Part shown: one piece after another, positions 24,201 through 37,052 of the stretch | Numbering within the stretch: the stretch's first letter is position 1 | Layout: each line of letters begins with the position of its first letter | Translations under genes and position numbers: made by a program | The notes under the pieces: model-generated | The model's database searches: none | What the model was told of the DNA's origin: nothing | Seen by the model: only the letters and a program-made list of their open reading frames with translations | Assembly: GCA_964057225.1 (NCBI GenBank) | Contig: OZ059899.1 | Span: 12,560,001 to 12,624,000, forward strand | Source of the DNA: Auanema rhodensis | Taxonomy: Eukaryota > Nematoda > Chromadorea > Rhabditida > Rhabditidae | Direction of reading: 5' to 3' | Length of the DNA: 64,000 nucleotides

Positions 24201-24816
24201 GAAACTGAATATATATATATATATAGAAACTTTCAAGAAGAATACTATAGATTTAGAAAAAAAAAAGATGCAAATAGTTTGATTGATTGAGAAAAACAAT
24301 TACAAATATCTCTATTTTGATTATTTTTCTAGGACATTGTTAAAAGAAAAATGAAAAAAAAACGAATATCAAAAGAATAAATAGTAAAATTGTTGAAAAA
24401 AAATAAAATAATGAGAGCAAACCTGTGAGTATCGTCTGATCGCTTCGAACATTATCAGCTTTTATGTGTGTTTGAAATAAAATTCTATCTATTTGTCATT
24501 ATGTATCTCATAAACAGATACTTCGATATTCAGAATATACGTATATGATTCTGAGATTTGTAAGCGACGACAATGACGACGATGATAAAGCTGATTAACT
24601 GATTCAATCAGATAATTTAGTATTTGAGAAGCAAATGGTTTCGATGACGTTGAAATTTGAGAAAAAAGCTGAAAACTGTACCTTTATACGACTAGCTGAA
24701 CGAATTTTTGGCAACAGGCCGACGACAGTCATTGAGCTACTTTGAGAGGATGTTGTACGTGTTCGATTTGGACTAGAAGCTGCTGCTCTGTGATGTGGCT
24801 TCAGCAGTGCCGACAT
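7057..24816 (-). CDS. SCYL2: SCYL2-like SCY1 family pseudokinase
   Basis: Exons in transcript order: 24816-24682 (probable), 14213-14061, 13283-13189, 13070-12996, 12885-12783, 12732-12595, 12297-12138, 12057-11996, 11923-11807, 11759-11628, 11347-11165, 9801-9679, 9387-9271, 9214-9085, 9035-8924, 8855-8742, 8377-8285, 7714-7599, 7547-7367 and 7312-7057. The total is 864 aa; with ATG 14204 alone it is 816 aa. The kinase-like domain spans about residues 60-345, with VFVFERK at the beta-3 strand, HGNLTP where HRD belongs (about 203) and WKIAGL instead of DFG (about 223), so catalysis is unlikely. [11 protein letters not shown] and the IPHFNDP segment match SCYL2 rather than SCYL1. HEAT-like helices fill about 390-650, and the tail is rich in Ser and Arg. 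Family members act in clathrin/AP-dependent trafficking between the TGN and endosomes. Human SCYL2 is 929 aa; I see no NPF motifs in the tail here. Confidence 0.88.
7879..8284 (-). other. Read-through extension of an SCYL2 exon ending in a membrane helix
   Basis: If the donor after 8285 is not used, the frame stays open for 134 more codons, to the stop at 7879. This stretch contains a His/Arg run from a CATCATCGTC simple repeat, then a strong hydrophobic helix ([20 protein letters not shown]) followed by RRYKHSK. That order would give a C-tail-anchored isoform lacking the last three exons. It could equally be chance openness of an intron. Confidence 0.3.
9802..11164 (-). other. Large SCYL2 intron with CT tracts and a + strand coding-like remnant
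   Basis: This 1.36-kb intron lies between HEAT-region exons. It holds two CT tracts (10055-10168 and 10372-10412) and, on the + strand, a 6-bp GCTGAT/GCTAAT repeat at about 10690-10740. That repeat sits inside a frame open from 10664 to 10894 (see findings). No SCYL2 exon is needed here, because the phases of the flanking exons match. Confidence 0.6.
13311..13342. repeat. (TA)n microsatellite
   Basis: A perfect TA dinucleotide run in an SCYL2 intron, followed by a longer AT-rich, TAATAT-type stretch to about 13410. Confidence 0.85.
16759..16838. promoter_or_regulatory. Array of three CACGT/ACGTG dyads
   Basis: Three degenerate 16-mers of the form TCACGTxATxTxCGTG start at 16759, 16790 and 16823, about 32 bp apart. 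Each pairs two CACGT or (A/G)CGTG cores. CACGTG is an E-box bound by bHLH factors, and RCGTG is the HIF-1 core. The function is inferred only. Similar ACGTG clusters recur near 13821-13850, 35305-35362, 41507-41535 and 57306-57425. Confidence 0.4.
19722..19800. repeat. CAG-type trinucleotide and AGCAATAGC tract
   Basis: About eight CAG/GCA units are followed by degenerate GCAGAA and GCAATA hexamers. On the minus strand this reads as an alanine/valine run. It lies in the putative SCYL2 first intron, and no splice context suggests coding. Confidence 0.8.
21352..21396. repeat. CGA trinucleotide tract
   Basis: A run of CGACGACGA units with a few CAA/CTA interruptions. Comparable GTCGTC or CGACGA strings occur near 22983, 23923, 25094, 47339 and 49186, so this trinucleotide is a recurrent motif of the two deserts. 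Confidence 0.8.
22112..23222. repeat. Cluster of three long GA and CT tracts on alternating strands
   Basis: GA at 22112-22188, CT at 22584-22671 and GA with CAGA interruptions at 23103-23222. The first and second are near-perfect inverted copies about 400 bp apart and could pair as a long hairpin in a transcript spanning both. Confidence 0.85.
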
Positions 24817-24864
24817 CGACGGATTATAGGGCAGTAAATTTTCGAATAAGTTGTGGAATAGAAG
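24682..24864 (-). CDS. SCYL2: Probable first coding exon of the SCYL2-like gene
   Basis: On the minus strand an acceptor (TACTTCAG, ending at 24865) is followed by a 48-nt leader. ATG at 24816 opens 45 codons, [13 protein letters not shown] onward to ASRIK, and a GTACAG donor follows at 24681. The phase is 0, so it joins in frame to the acceptor at 14214, giving [11 protein letters not shown]. The leader exon looks trans-spliced. The link to the exon at 14213 rests on phase only, across 10.5 kb. The alternative is that transcription starts just before 14204, or that this exon belongs to another gene. Confidence 0.55.
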
Positions 24865-26326
24865 CTGAAGTAGCTAGACAGGTATTTAAATCCACGGCAA
24901 TAATAAGAGTAAGAAGTAAAAGAAATCAGGAGATGGGGTGGACACCCAGAAAAGAGGGGAGGAAATAGGCCAAGAAAAGGGTTTTTGGAGGAGAGTATGT
25001 GTGTGAGTTTGAGTATAACACGACAGAGTCAGTTGAATAGACAATATGCCCCCGATAGGAAGCAGCTTTTTCACAGATACGTTCTCCACTTCTAATTTCA
25101 GTAACGACGACGACAACGACGACGTGGTAGAGCTCCTTCTCTGCGTGTGTGTATGCGTCTCAGTAGCTGTGTAGTGTGACTCGGGTTGCTACTAGCACGA
25201 CGACTGATGGTTCTTCACTCTATTCAGCTTGCCTTGTCGCCTTCTGCTTCTCGCCTCTACTGCTCTGAATGCTCCTCCCTCTCTTTTAGGGGTCTCATAG
25301 CACCCTCACCCCCCTCCTCCTTTCCTCCGTTTCCTGCCTGCTCTTGCTTACCCTCCTTTATGACTTTGCTTGCCCCTGTTTCTCTTGCTCTTTTCATGCT
25401 TTTCCCTCTATCCATCTTTCTATATTTCTTTTTTTTCTTTTGGCTCATTACCTTATGACTCTTCTTCATTTGTCTTTCGTCTGTGTGTCCTACAAACCAT
25501 ACACATACATCCTGAGCCTATGGTCAAATGGAAAAACGCTTAGAGAAGAGTATAAGAAGGAGAATGTGAGATGAAAATAGGCAAAGAGATAGAGTAGGTA
25601 AATGAGTGTTAAGGGGCGAAAAGAAGAAAAATGAAAAACGGAAAGCAAGTGAGAAATAGCTGATGTAATGGAGAGAGCAATTAGATAGCATGAAGCATGC
25701 ACCAAAAGTCTTCTGCCAATCAGTCAAGTACCAGACCTTCTCTCCCTCTCTCTCTCTCAAAGACACACAGTTTTTTGTACCTTTCATTATCCTTATATTC
25801 TCTCAATTCATATAATATATGGTTTTCTATTTTCTCATTTTCTTAACAGTCTATTCCCTTGTTTTCAACTTATAATAGCTAACTATATCATATAGTTAAA
25901 ACTACTCTATTATCTACAAAATTCAAACTAATAAAAGTTCAAATTCTCTTGCCATTTGCACCAACCTATATATTTGAATGCAAACATTTTTTTTTCTCTT
26001 CTTCCGTAAAATGAAAAGTTCGACTTTTTAAATCTAAATGTGAGATGAATACGGAACTTGTTCAGGCACAATGGACAGATCATGTATGCGTGGTTGACCG
26101 TGGTTTTGTGTGAAACCAAATATAGCTGTTTCACTCAAAGAAATGAAATGAAATAATAGCAAAAAAAATAATCAAAAAAAAGAAGAAGAAAGCTATGATG
26201 AAGACGAAGCTGAAGACAACATCGCAGATGAGGAACAAGCAACTGAATTCTATTTTCCTTTACCACTCTACTTGCGCAACACTTTTACATTTACATGGCG
26301 GAGCATTGGTTTGGAAATTATGAATT

Positions 26327-26373
<47 letters not shown>

Positions 26374-27888
26374 CTATTTTCTGATACTTTTGACTCTCTT
26401 ACCACATAATATAACACATATTCATGCGATATGTCACACTGTGTTATACATGTTATATAAGAATTTTGTTAATTTTTGCCCTTTTTTCGCTTCATAAACT
26501 CCATGTTCTAATGTATTTTGTTGATATTTACTTGGCTATAATTGACTTTTAAAATTCGATTATCCAGCCGATTGTAGTCGAACGATAAAATGAAAGAACA
26601 ACGTAAAAGCGGAATTGGATTTGGAAGAGCAATGTATCTTAACTCCCACCATTTCACGGTCCCTCCCCACCTTAACTCTTCTCCAACTTCCTTTCTCCTT
26701 TTCAGCTTTTCTTTTCAATTAAACTTTTCTCCTATATCTTTATCTCTATATGTATCGGTGCTGATGATGTAGAGTACGAAGAACAATCAGACTTACAGAC
26801 ACACATACACACTATATTGCGATTTCTGATCATCTGGGTTATGAAAACTGCATTCATGCGAGCATGGTTTCATCATTTTTCGAGCATTTTCCCGTTTTTT
26901 TATGAAAAAAAGCGGAATATGTGGTCGAGAGAATGCTTTGTTGTGCTAGGAAGTAACATAAAGTCTATATGAATCTTGATAGTTTGGCAATAATTGGTTA
27001 GAGGATAGGACTAGATAGTTAAATGTGAAATTCAGCAGCAAGAAGTGAATTAGCAGTTATGAAACAGATCTCTCAACTCAAAATAACTATTAAATCTCTT
27101 GAATATATGATCAAAAGAATACAGAAAATAAGGTAAAAACTGTATGAAAACATATGTAAAAACATATTTAGTATCTTCACATCACTAGGGAAAAATATTC
27201 ATAAACAGAACATAATATTATAGATTATGGGGTATATATATGCGAAAAATTGATGATAACTATACAAGTCTTCTGCCATTTCTCGAAAAATAACTATATG
27301 GTTAAAGAGAGAGAAAGAGAAAGAGAGAGAGAGAGCGAGAAAGAGGGACGGACGGACGGGCCAATCAGCTGTTTTACTGTTAACTGCAGCACTTTGCGAT
27401 TTAAAGAAAAAAAAAGTAAAAATATATTTTTATAAAATAAAATAAAGAAGCAGTGAAGGACTTGTTCACCTTAAAGATGCTGTTAAGATCTTTCAATTTT
27501 TTTTCTTTTTTTCCCATAAAGAAATGTTGTTAGTAGAACTTGTTGTAAATCGTAATTTTCAAGAAATTGTTCAAATTAATTGATTTAATGTTTGTCGAAT
27601 AGTTCTGGAAGGAGTACAAACTTCTAAACTTTTTCAGCTTTCTGAATTCTAAAGGTCGACGAGAAACTTTATTCTTCTCTTTTCTCTTTCTCTTCCTTTC
27701 TCTCTCTCTCTCTCTCTGGAAATCTAACTCTCTCTTGTTCAATTTTCTAAATTTCTCTCTTTCTTTTTGTTTCTCTTTGTTCAGAAATTTTCAATGTAAA
27801 ACTCAGATATTCAGCTACGTATGGATTTCAAGAATCTTCATTTTCCTTTGAACAAATTGGAGGAGATAGAGATGAAGAAAACGAATAA

Positions 27889-27942
<54 letters not shown>

Positions 27943-29186
27943 GTAGAGAGAGATAGTGAGATAGAGAGAGAGAGGTAGAGAGAGATAGTGAGATAGAGAG
28001 AGAGATAGAGAGAGATAAGGGGTCATGCCGGGTTACTTTCAAGTTAATAGAAGAAGCTATGATTACTGACTTTTCATTATTTTTATCATCAGATACTTAT
28101 CAGTTATTTGTAAATATCCACATATTCTATTCTATATCCCGTTTTTCCTCCAAAAACATTCTTTCATACGTGCCTTCTCCATATTTTTCCCTCTTTCTCG
28201 ATATTCTTCTGCCCTCCTCTCTCTCAATCTCTCTCTCTCTCTCTCTCTCTCTATTTTATTTAGTATATTTCATTGCTAATTGACTGAAAATTGACGAAGA
28301 AGAAGAAGATGAAGCGATAGCCGTCTTCAAGCAATTGATCAAACAGATTCACAAGCCAACGAATATGAAGAAGTCATGCTCATAATCAGAATTCTGTGAC
28401 TGACGACCGCATGTATGGAAGAATACGAACGACCGAATGATTAAATGCCAAAGAAATTTTTTTTGGAAAAAAAAAGAAAAAAAAAAGAAGAAGAAACAAA
28501 GAAAAGAAAAAGAAAATGATGATGCTGATGTAGAGTATACTGAGAAATTTTGAGCAAAAATCAAGAAAACGTGTGTGCACGCATACATTCGAAGAATTTT
28601 TTCTTATAATTTCGAGTTCATTCATTAACAAGCTTGTTTCGAAAAGCATAATCAGGTTTTAAGTTGAAAAAGTTTGAGAAAACAATGCTTTTCTTGTTGT
28701 TATTTTCATCAATCATATCTAACAAAGTACATAAAAAGTTTGAGCTTAATAGATAAGTTCTATAAACACTTTTTACTTCTTTTTCAACATTTTTGCAAAA
28801 ATTCAACAAAGGAACACAGAAATAGGACCAAAAATCACAGAATTATTAGGGTTTTGGGACCGTACCCTGGGACACGATTTGTATCAAACTCAATGACTGC
28901 GTGGGCTTGAATGCTGATAACCGAAATATAGAAAATTTGCTTTAAACAACATACCTTCTGCGATTTTCTGAGCAAAAATCAGATAACTATATTCAACGTA
29001 TACTATATTGAATGGCCTTTGTTTATGCCTGAAATAATAACACAGTTATAAAGCAACATTTGAAGAAATAAAATGAAGAGAGAGAGAGGGAGAGGGAGAG
29101 AGAGAGCTAGAGAGAGCAATGAGCTGAAGATGATAATATCATGGACAATATAAGCTGAAAAGAGAAATTTTAAGAAAAAATCAAAC

Positions 29187-29247
<61 letters not shown>

Positions 29248-29461
29248 ATCATCAGTATGTTATACATTACATACAAAGAAATATGAAAACGAAGAAGCAG
29301 TGAAGAGGAAAAATTATGTTGAATACCCATCATCAAACGGCGATATCATAACATGTTTCACTGATATAAAAGAAATATTGAGAGAAACAGAGAGAAATAG
29401 AGAAAAAGTTGAAATATGAAATATTTCTGAATACAATTTCAAAAAAATGTATATTAGATAC

Positions 29462-29501
<40 letters not shown>

Positions 29502-31106
29502 ATTTCTATAAAAAAATGACAAAAAGGAATATAAGAAGGCAATGTAGATCAATTTTAGTGAGAATATATAAATTGTTTGGAATAAAAAATCGGAAGAAAA
29601 GATAAAACATGGGCCAATATGACCCGTAAGGGTAGAACATGGAAAGAGGAGGGAGAGACAGAGAGAGACAGAGAGAGGGGATAAAGTGAAGGAAAGATGT
29701 TACAGGTAAGAGGAAACTGGAGAGAACGAGACAAATATAAGCTACTTCTAAGTTTTATATACTTTGAATCAAGCTAATAAAGAAAAAAAACTTGAAATAA
29801 AGGGCTGAGCAGAAGGAAAAGTCAGATTGCTTGCAGATGTTGGCAGAAAAGACTTTCTGAGACAGGTAGATTAGTGCATAATCTTGAATTTGTGTATATC
29901 ATGAATCTCCTGATATCTGATATTGAGCAAGTTATTCTGATAGCTATGCGGTAGCTAGTCAGAAGGCTTTCAAGACTTTTCAGAAGCAAAAGCTGGGTAA
30001 GCTGGTAACAACGATATTTGGACGAAGGAACGGGTGCTGGAGAAGTGAAGTGAGGAGAGCTGCGGCTGTGTGGTGCAGCAAAAGCAATGAAACTGTGTGT
30101 GTGTGTGAGTGGTGGTAGTGGTGCTTGTGGTGGAGGAGACGAGAAATGTTCGAGGGAAATAGGTATATATGAGTTGGTAGCAAGTAAGCTGCACATAGCT
30201 TTTAGAGAGAAGCATGTTGTTGAAGATGGTTGTAGGAGTTGCGAGGATGAGAAAGGATGAAAACGAAGAAGGGAGAGATGACGATGAGAACGAAAGACAG
30301 ATGCAAGTGCTGGAGAAGAGGAATGGATCTGAGGCTTGTGGAAGCAAAATAAGCAACTAAAGGATTGATGACTTGTTGCTTTGCGTCTTATTATTGACCT
30401 AATATGGAAGAAGAGACAAACAACAACAACAATACATGTAGCATTATATTGGAGTATGTTAGCATGCTCATGGTAGAAGCCTGAATATGCTTCATATTCA
30501 CATTAGTGTGGATTCCAAGCTGTTTCTTCTTTCGCACTCAGAGCGTGAGACGTGTTATGGGATGGGAATGGATGAGCTGACGGTACAAGAATTCGAACGT
30601 TTTCCTTCATCATCAGCAGTATTCCGATATTGGAGATGCGCTACTACTATTACTTCTATATTGCTACTGAGTTACAAGCTGCAGCCTGAGCAACTTGAGT
30701 AGCTTGAGTAGCTTCATAACGTTCCACAAGGTAAGAAGGGAGGGGGGATGCGAATAAAAAAAACTAAGAAGTGGATCTATAGAGAACAAGCAGAGAAGGG
30801 AGAGATGTAAGGTTAGAAAGAGAGAGATAGATAGATAAAGTAATTTCTGCTCTTCTCTGAAAAAAATAATCGCAAATTTAAGTATTTTTGAAGGTCCAAT
30901 AAAGACAACAATAGTCTGAAATGGACTAAATTAGGTCACCGGAAATTCAAGAGGTAACATTCAGTCAGGTCGTTGACTAAATATACGCATTTAGTGAAAA
31001 GTATGACATTTCACGAGGAAAAAAATTTTTTTTAACTTAGTATAGCTTCTATATATGGCATTACCGAGAGAAATATAGAGAGAAGTATGAAGAGAGAGAG
31101 AGAGAG

Positions 31107-31152
<46 letters not shown>

Positions 31153-31918
31153 AGGAAATAGAAATGTGGAAATGAGTCAAAAGAGTTGAAAAAGTAAGTA
31201 TCAATGACATTTATATCGTTTTAACAGAACATTCATAACATATAAACTATATTTTTACCGAAATTATGTGATAAAATATACATTTAAATTTGAAAAAAAT
31301 ATTAATATGATGCTTCTAGCAAAAAAAATTTTGGAAGGAAAAAGCAAATTCATAAAAGTGTATGAGATTTTGGTGGGCTGTTAGTGTGTTGCTGTTGCGT
31401 GGGCGACGTGAAAAGTACAAATTGTTGACGTGAAATGTACGTGAGCCGACTTTTGTGACTATGATTTACTCATTTGTTAGACATTTTGCCGAATGGTTGT
31501 TTTTGGAAAAAAAAAAAAGAAGAAAAAACTTCTTTTTTTTTTTTTTTTAAGTTAACCCTCTCTTCACGTATGTATGTATGTAGGTATCTATCTTTTAATA
31601 CTTCAAATGACCTTCATTGTTTTAAACATTATTCATTTATATTTAGGTAATAGAAAAATTGTTTTTTATGTTTTCAACAACCGTTCCATAACTTTTTTTT
31701 TAAAACTTTTTCATATTAGACACATCAAATATACATATGAACCTTAAAAATAAATTAATGACGAAGATGAGGAAAGGAGGAAGAGGAAGCAAAAAAATGG
31801 GAAAATTAAAGCGAGATAGGAGGTCTCCTTTAGCTCTACTTCAACAGCCACAAGCAAGCTGTATAATTTTTTGGCAGAACATTCAAATACTTTTCAAACA
31901 GGAAAAAAAACCGAATTC

Positions 31919-32246
<328 letters not shown>

Positions 32247-32690
32247 GTTCTTTCATTCTACCTATACTAGCAATATTATTTAATTTTTTATATTTATTTA
32301 ATGGAAGAAATATAAATTCTTATTACATTTTATCAGAAAAAACTAAAACACTGGCTTGAAAAGAGAGAATTTCTGAAAAATTAGAAAATGATTGGACAAG
32401 CCTTGATGACCACCAATAATATAACAAAGTAAAAAAAAAGGGAAAAAAATGAAGATGAAACTTGAAGAAAATAAGCTGGTAGTAGCCTTTTGCAGCATGA
32501 ACAGCATACGGGCTAGCACCGTCTGTTCTACTGTCTTGAATACTAGTTATAGGGTAATGCATGAAGAAGCTGGGGTTCCTCAACGAATGCTTTTGAAGAT
32601 TCAAAAACATTATTTTTCTGTCGAAAGGTTTAGAGAGATTGCAATAAATCAAGAGAGCATGAAAAATAATAAGTATAAGAAGGAAAGAGA

Positions 32691-32691
<1 letters not shown>

Positions 32692-32758
<67 letters not shown>

Positions 32759-32805
32759 CAAGAGAGGGAGCAAGAGAGAGAGAGAGAGAGACAGAAAAAG
32801 AGGGG
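32692..32805. repeat. GA tract opposite the long CT block
   Basis: A GA run of about 100 bp with AAGA and GCAA interruptions, 450 bp after the CT block at 31919-32242. The two are complementary and in opposite orientation. Confidence 0.9.
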
Positions 32806-34019
32806 AGGAGTTAGTTACAGGTGAAAATTACAGTTTTGATAGCAACATGCTGCCTTTCTCTTTGTAATTCTGGCTCATCTACCTAGTATACTATTCTATC
32901 ATCAAGTAAAAAAGAAAAAAAGATCATGTTTCATAAGGGAAAAAGGCAAAGAAAGCTCTTTAGACAGCATAAAGTTTTGTGAAAAATCACAAATTTTTTG
33001 TTGTGAAAAGACAAAAAAAAAAAGAAGAAGAAGAGAATTGTCATCTATATGCTTGAATTGTATAAGATAGCTCGTGACTAAGTAGCTATGTACTCTTCTA
33101 TGTATGAAGGTAGAATTATTATAGATCAATGAACATGTTATATAACCTAGATAAAAAGCTTGAATGGCAAGTTGATGATGAAAAGAAGTCGAAAAAATGA
33201 GAAAAAATCTTTTTTTTTTGTTTTTTTTTTTGAAAAATTGTCTTTGTCGTGACAAACATATAACTTGTCACGGAAATGCATTAGATCATTTCAATTGGTT
33301 TTGTATACAAGAGCTTCTGATGTTGATGATGATGATGACGAGGAAGACGTGGAGAGAAAAAAACGAGGAAGGGGGGGGGGAGAGTAGGAAGGCTGTAGCT
33401 GTGGGGTTGGTCGCAGTGGTTGTGGCTCTCTGTGTGTATGTGGTGTATGTGTGTGTGTGTGTGAGTGTGGGTCGGCTTAAGTTGTAAGCTATTTTCGTCA
33501 TCAAGCTGCTGCTCGAAGTGTAGCATGAGGGTAAATGCTGATGGTTGGGCTGTCGTAGCTCAAGTCGTATGACAAACTGTTACGGAAGTTGAACTGAACT
33601 CCAGGCTTCTGCTCTAGTTCAGCGAGAAAAAAAAGTCTCGGAAACACAAACGAAAAAGAAATAAACGAAATTCAAGAGAATAGAAAAGAGATATATGCGT
33701 ATAGAGAAAGAGAGACAAGAACTAAAACAGAAAAGTAATTTAATCGAATAATGTCAAACGAGAATGAAAGAAAAATAATTTATTGATATTGTTTCTGAAG
33801 CAAATCTTGTATGATTTTCATGGATTTTGAATAACTTTTAAGAAAAAAATGAGAAAAGAAAAACAGAAAAATATGGGAAATATTGTTAACAATGCTTTTG
33901 AAAAAGTTTAAAATGTTCTATCTTCGTTTGGTTTGTCTCTGATCTTGGCTGACAGACAGAGTAAGTTACAAGAATTATGTGAAAGGGTAATGCGAGAAAG
34001 AGAGTGAGAAGATCATATA

Positions 34020-34023
34020 GAGT

Positions 34024-34055
<32 letters not shown>

Positions 34056-34068
34056 ATAAGATAGAGAG

Positions 34069-34116
<48 letters not shown>

Positions 34117-35623
34117 ACATTAAAAAACATATATCTCGGTATATCTGTTATATGAAACGCGTAGTCCAAAGCTTGAAATATGTTATACTTCTTATGAACA
34201 GCTATGTTGTGAGAGGACAATATGAGTTTAGCTAATTGGTTAAAGGAGCCAACGAGAATTTTTCAAGTTCTTGGCATAGTTATATAGTGAAAATAAAACT
34301 TTATTACATGCATTTTCATCAATTAACATGTAGAAAATCACAATCAAATCAGTATATATTAAGATTTAAACTATATTTATCTATTTATCTCATAATATAC
34401 TATATAGTATATGTATGGATGTATGGATGTATATTCATACAAAGTTACTACTATATGATATAGTTAGAGCTTTTAAGCACATATGGTAACATACATATCC
34501 ATATATAGAAATAGAAAAAGAATACATCTTTACTGTAATTGCATCATATAACATAATCTTCATTACATATAGTATACATCTATCATTCTGACTATAGCTA
34601 TGAAGCAATACACAGACGACGAGAAAAGACAAAATCTCTCTAGTTTTCACACATTTATTCCTTAACCCATCTGTTGTCTTCTATTGTCTCAATCGTTTCG
34701 TTTTCCTTTTTATGGCAATGAGCCACTTGGACTATGGATAGATAGATTTGCATCAGATGAATTGTGTGTTGTGAGAAAGAGGATGTGCATCACATTCAAT
34801 GACAATTTTTAAGATAATACTATATGTATATAGTAAATAGTATATATAAATTTATGAATTTTTATTTATATAACACACAATATTTATATATTAACTACTA
34901 TACTAACTATATATGTATAAAATATAAATTTTTATTATAAAAACAAAGAAGATTTCTTGATTCTATATGTATATTTTATTTTATTTATATTTTATATACA
35001 TATATATATAGTATACAGTCGTGTGCGATGAAAGTGGGACACTCAAAACATCTCTCATATCGTTTGAAACAAACTACACAAAAAATATTATGAGCATTGC
35101 CAAAAACTCTATAGCATAGCAGAACATAAATTAATGTTTTGGGCTCTCTCTCTCTCTCAAGAGGTGTCCCACTTTCATTGCACAGAACAGTATATGAATA
35201 GGTTATACTATTCAATATTATACTAATTAATTGATTAATTGATTATATGTATACTTCATATTTAAAGATTTTGACGTTTAGAACAAGCAGCATATCTTAG
35301 ATAACACGTGAGATATTCACGTATTACGTGGGGCACGTCATACTATCATTATGCTTTACGTGAAATCATTGAACGGTTGTGTAAGTGTATGTAAGTGATT
35401 GAAATGAATGAATGAATGATAAATGATAATATAGATAGATAGATAGATATATCATATAAATTATATAAATTTCTTATAATTAAATAATTTTTTTATATAA
35501 TTAATATATAAATAAGTTATATATAGATATAGATATATATAGAGATAATAGTGATAAGATAATAATAATTACAGTATAAGTTTAGAAGAAAGAATTTAAA
35601 AACTACGAATAAGAGAGTATAAC

Positions 35624-35659
<36 letters not shown>

Positions 35660-36990
35660 AGGATAGAGGGAAACTGAGATTGAATGTTAATGGAAATAAT
35701 AGTATACAATAAATGATAAAGAGTAGACTGAAAACTAAAGGTTAAGTTATTACTTCAAAGTGACGCCATAGTAGAATGGATAGCTACTTTAACTATATGG
35801 CATAAATATATTTTTTAGCTTGTTGTTTGCTTTCCGAAAAAAAAAAATTTTTTTTTTGCTACGCTGTGGGTGCACATAAAGATTTTGTTTTAAAAAATAA
35901 AAAGTTGAATAAAGCATAGGAGAGTATATAAACGGTTAACTGATGTAAGAGGAGAACCCAAACAAGATGGCAGAATTCCTTTTGTTCTATTATGAGATAT
36001 GCGAGAAAACTGATGGATATATGAATCTATGAAACTGAATTGAAGATGAAAGAGATTAGAAAAGCAAACGGTTCATCTTCACATTTTTTCTTCAGTTGCT
36101 TAAGCTTCATCTCTCGAGAGCGTCTCAGAGCTTGTACTTTCGGATATTCATGTACTTCCATAGTTTTGTGTATGCATGTTTTTTCTATTTTTTTAATGAA
36201 AATATGGCAAAAAAACGATGAATCAATCAAGAAGAATGATGAGCTGTATTCATGAGCATCACAAAGTTTTTTGAAGTTTAAAGCTTTAACATGATTTTCA
36301 GAAAATAAATTGGAAGAACATGACTGACGATTCACTTAGTTATGGACTGTTAGATGGAAATGTTTTTGCTATTCACTTCGGCTTAGCTTTGATGAACACA
36401 AAAAGTGGAATATAACGAGTTAGATAACAGCCGAAGGGCATGGAATGAAGCATGTGAATGTTGTGGGTATGTAGAAGATTTCAACGGGAAACCAAGGAAT
36501 AGAAACACACAATCGGAAGGAAAAGCTGGACGAGGACTATAGGAGGACGGGACGAAGGAAGAGATGATGTAGGCTAAAGGAGCAGAAGATGAATTTTGAT
36601 AGAGATTTAGAAGATTCACAGGAAAAAAAAGAACTTTTAGCTGGAAAATGACAAAACGAATGATTGATAGAGATTTAAGAGAGTTGAATTAGAAAATGAG
36701 AGAGAAAGAGAGAGAGAGAGTGGTGTTAAGAACCGTTTGAATTGAGTAGAATTAGAAGAAAGGGGAAAATAAAGCTTAGCAGAAAGGATCAGAATAAGGC
36801 ATACAGAGTGACAGAGAAAGAGAGAGAGAGAAAAATCTCTCTTTGTGAGAACATGAAATAAGGATGAAGCATTGCATGAGATTGAAAGAGGAACATTTGA
36901 CTGAATACCATTTAACTGATGTTACCATTCGCTTTGCTCACATTCTTTCAAATCAAAATGCTTCCTCTAAACAACTAGGTTTGAAGAAAT

Positions 36991-37052
<62 letters not shown>

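Larger units (their letters stand above)
14214..24681 (-). other. Putative 10.5-kb first intron of SCYL2: microsatellite-rich
   Basis: No exon with clear homology was found here on either strand. It contains GA or CT tracts at about 14720-14812, 15813-15872, 16098-16132, 17562-17652, 18417-18467, 19205-19236, 20450-20596, 20876-20927, 21690-21745, 22112-22188, 22584-22671, 23103-23222 and 24137-24205. It also has TA tracts near 16353-16382 and 17011-17038, a CAG-type tract at 19722-19752 and a CGA tract at 21352-21396. The ORFs here are mostly translations of these tracts. Confidence 0.6.
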
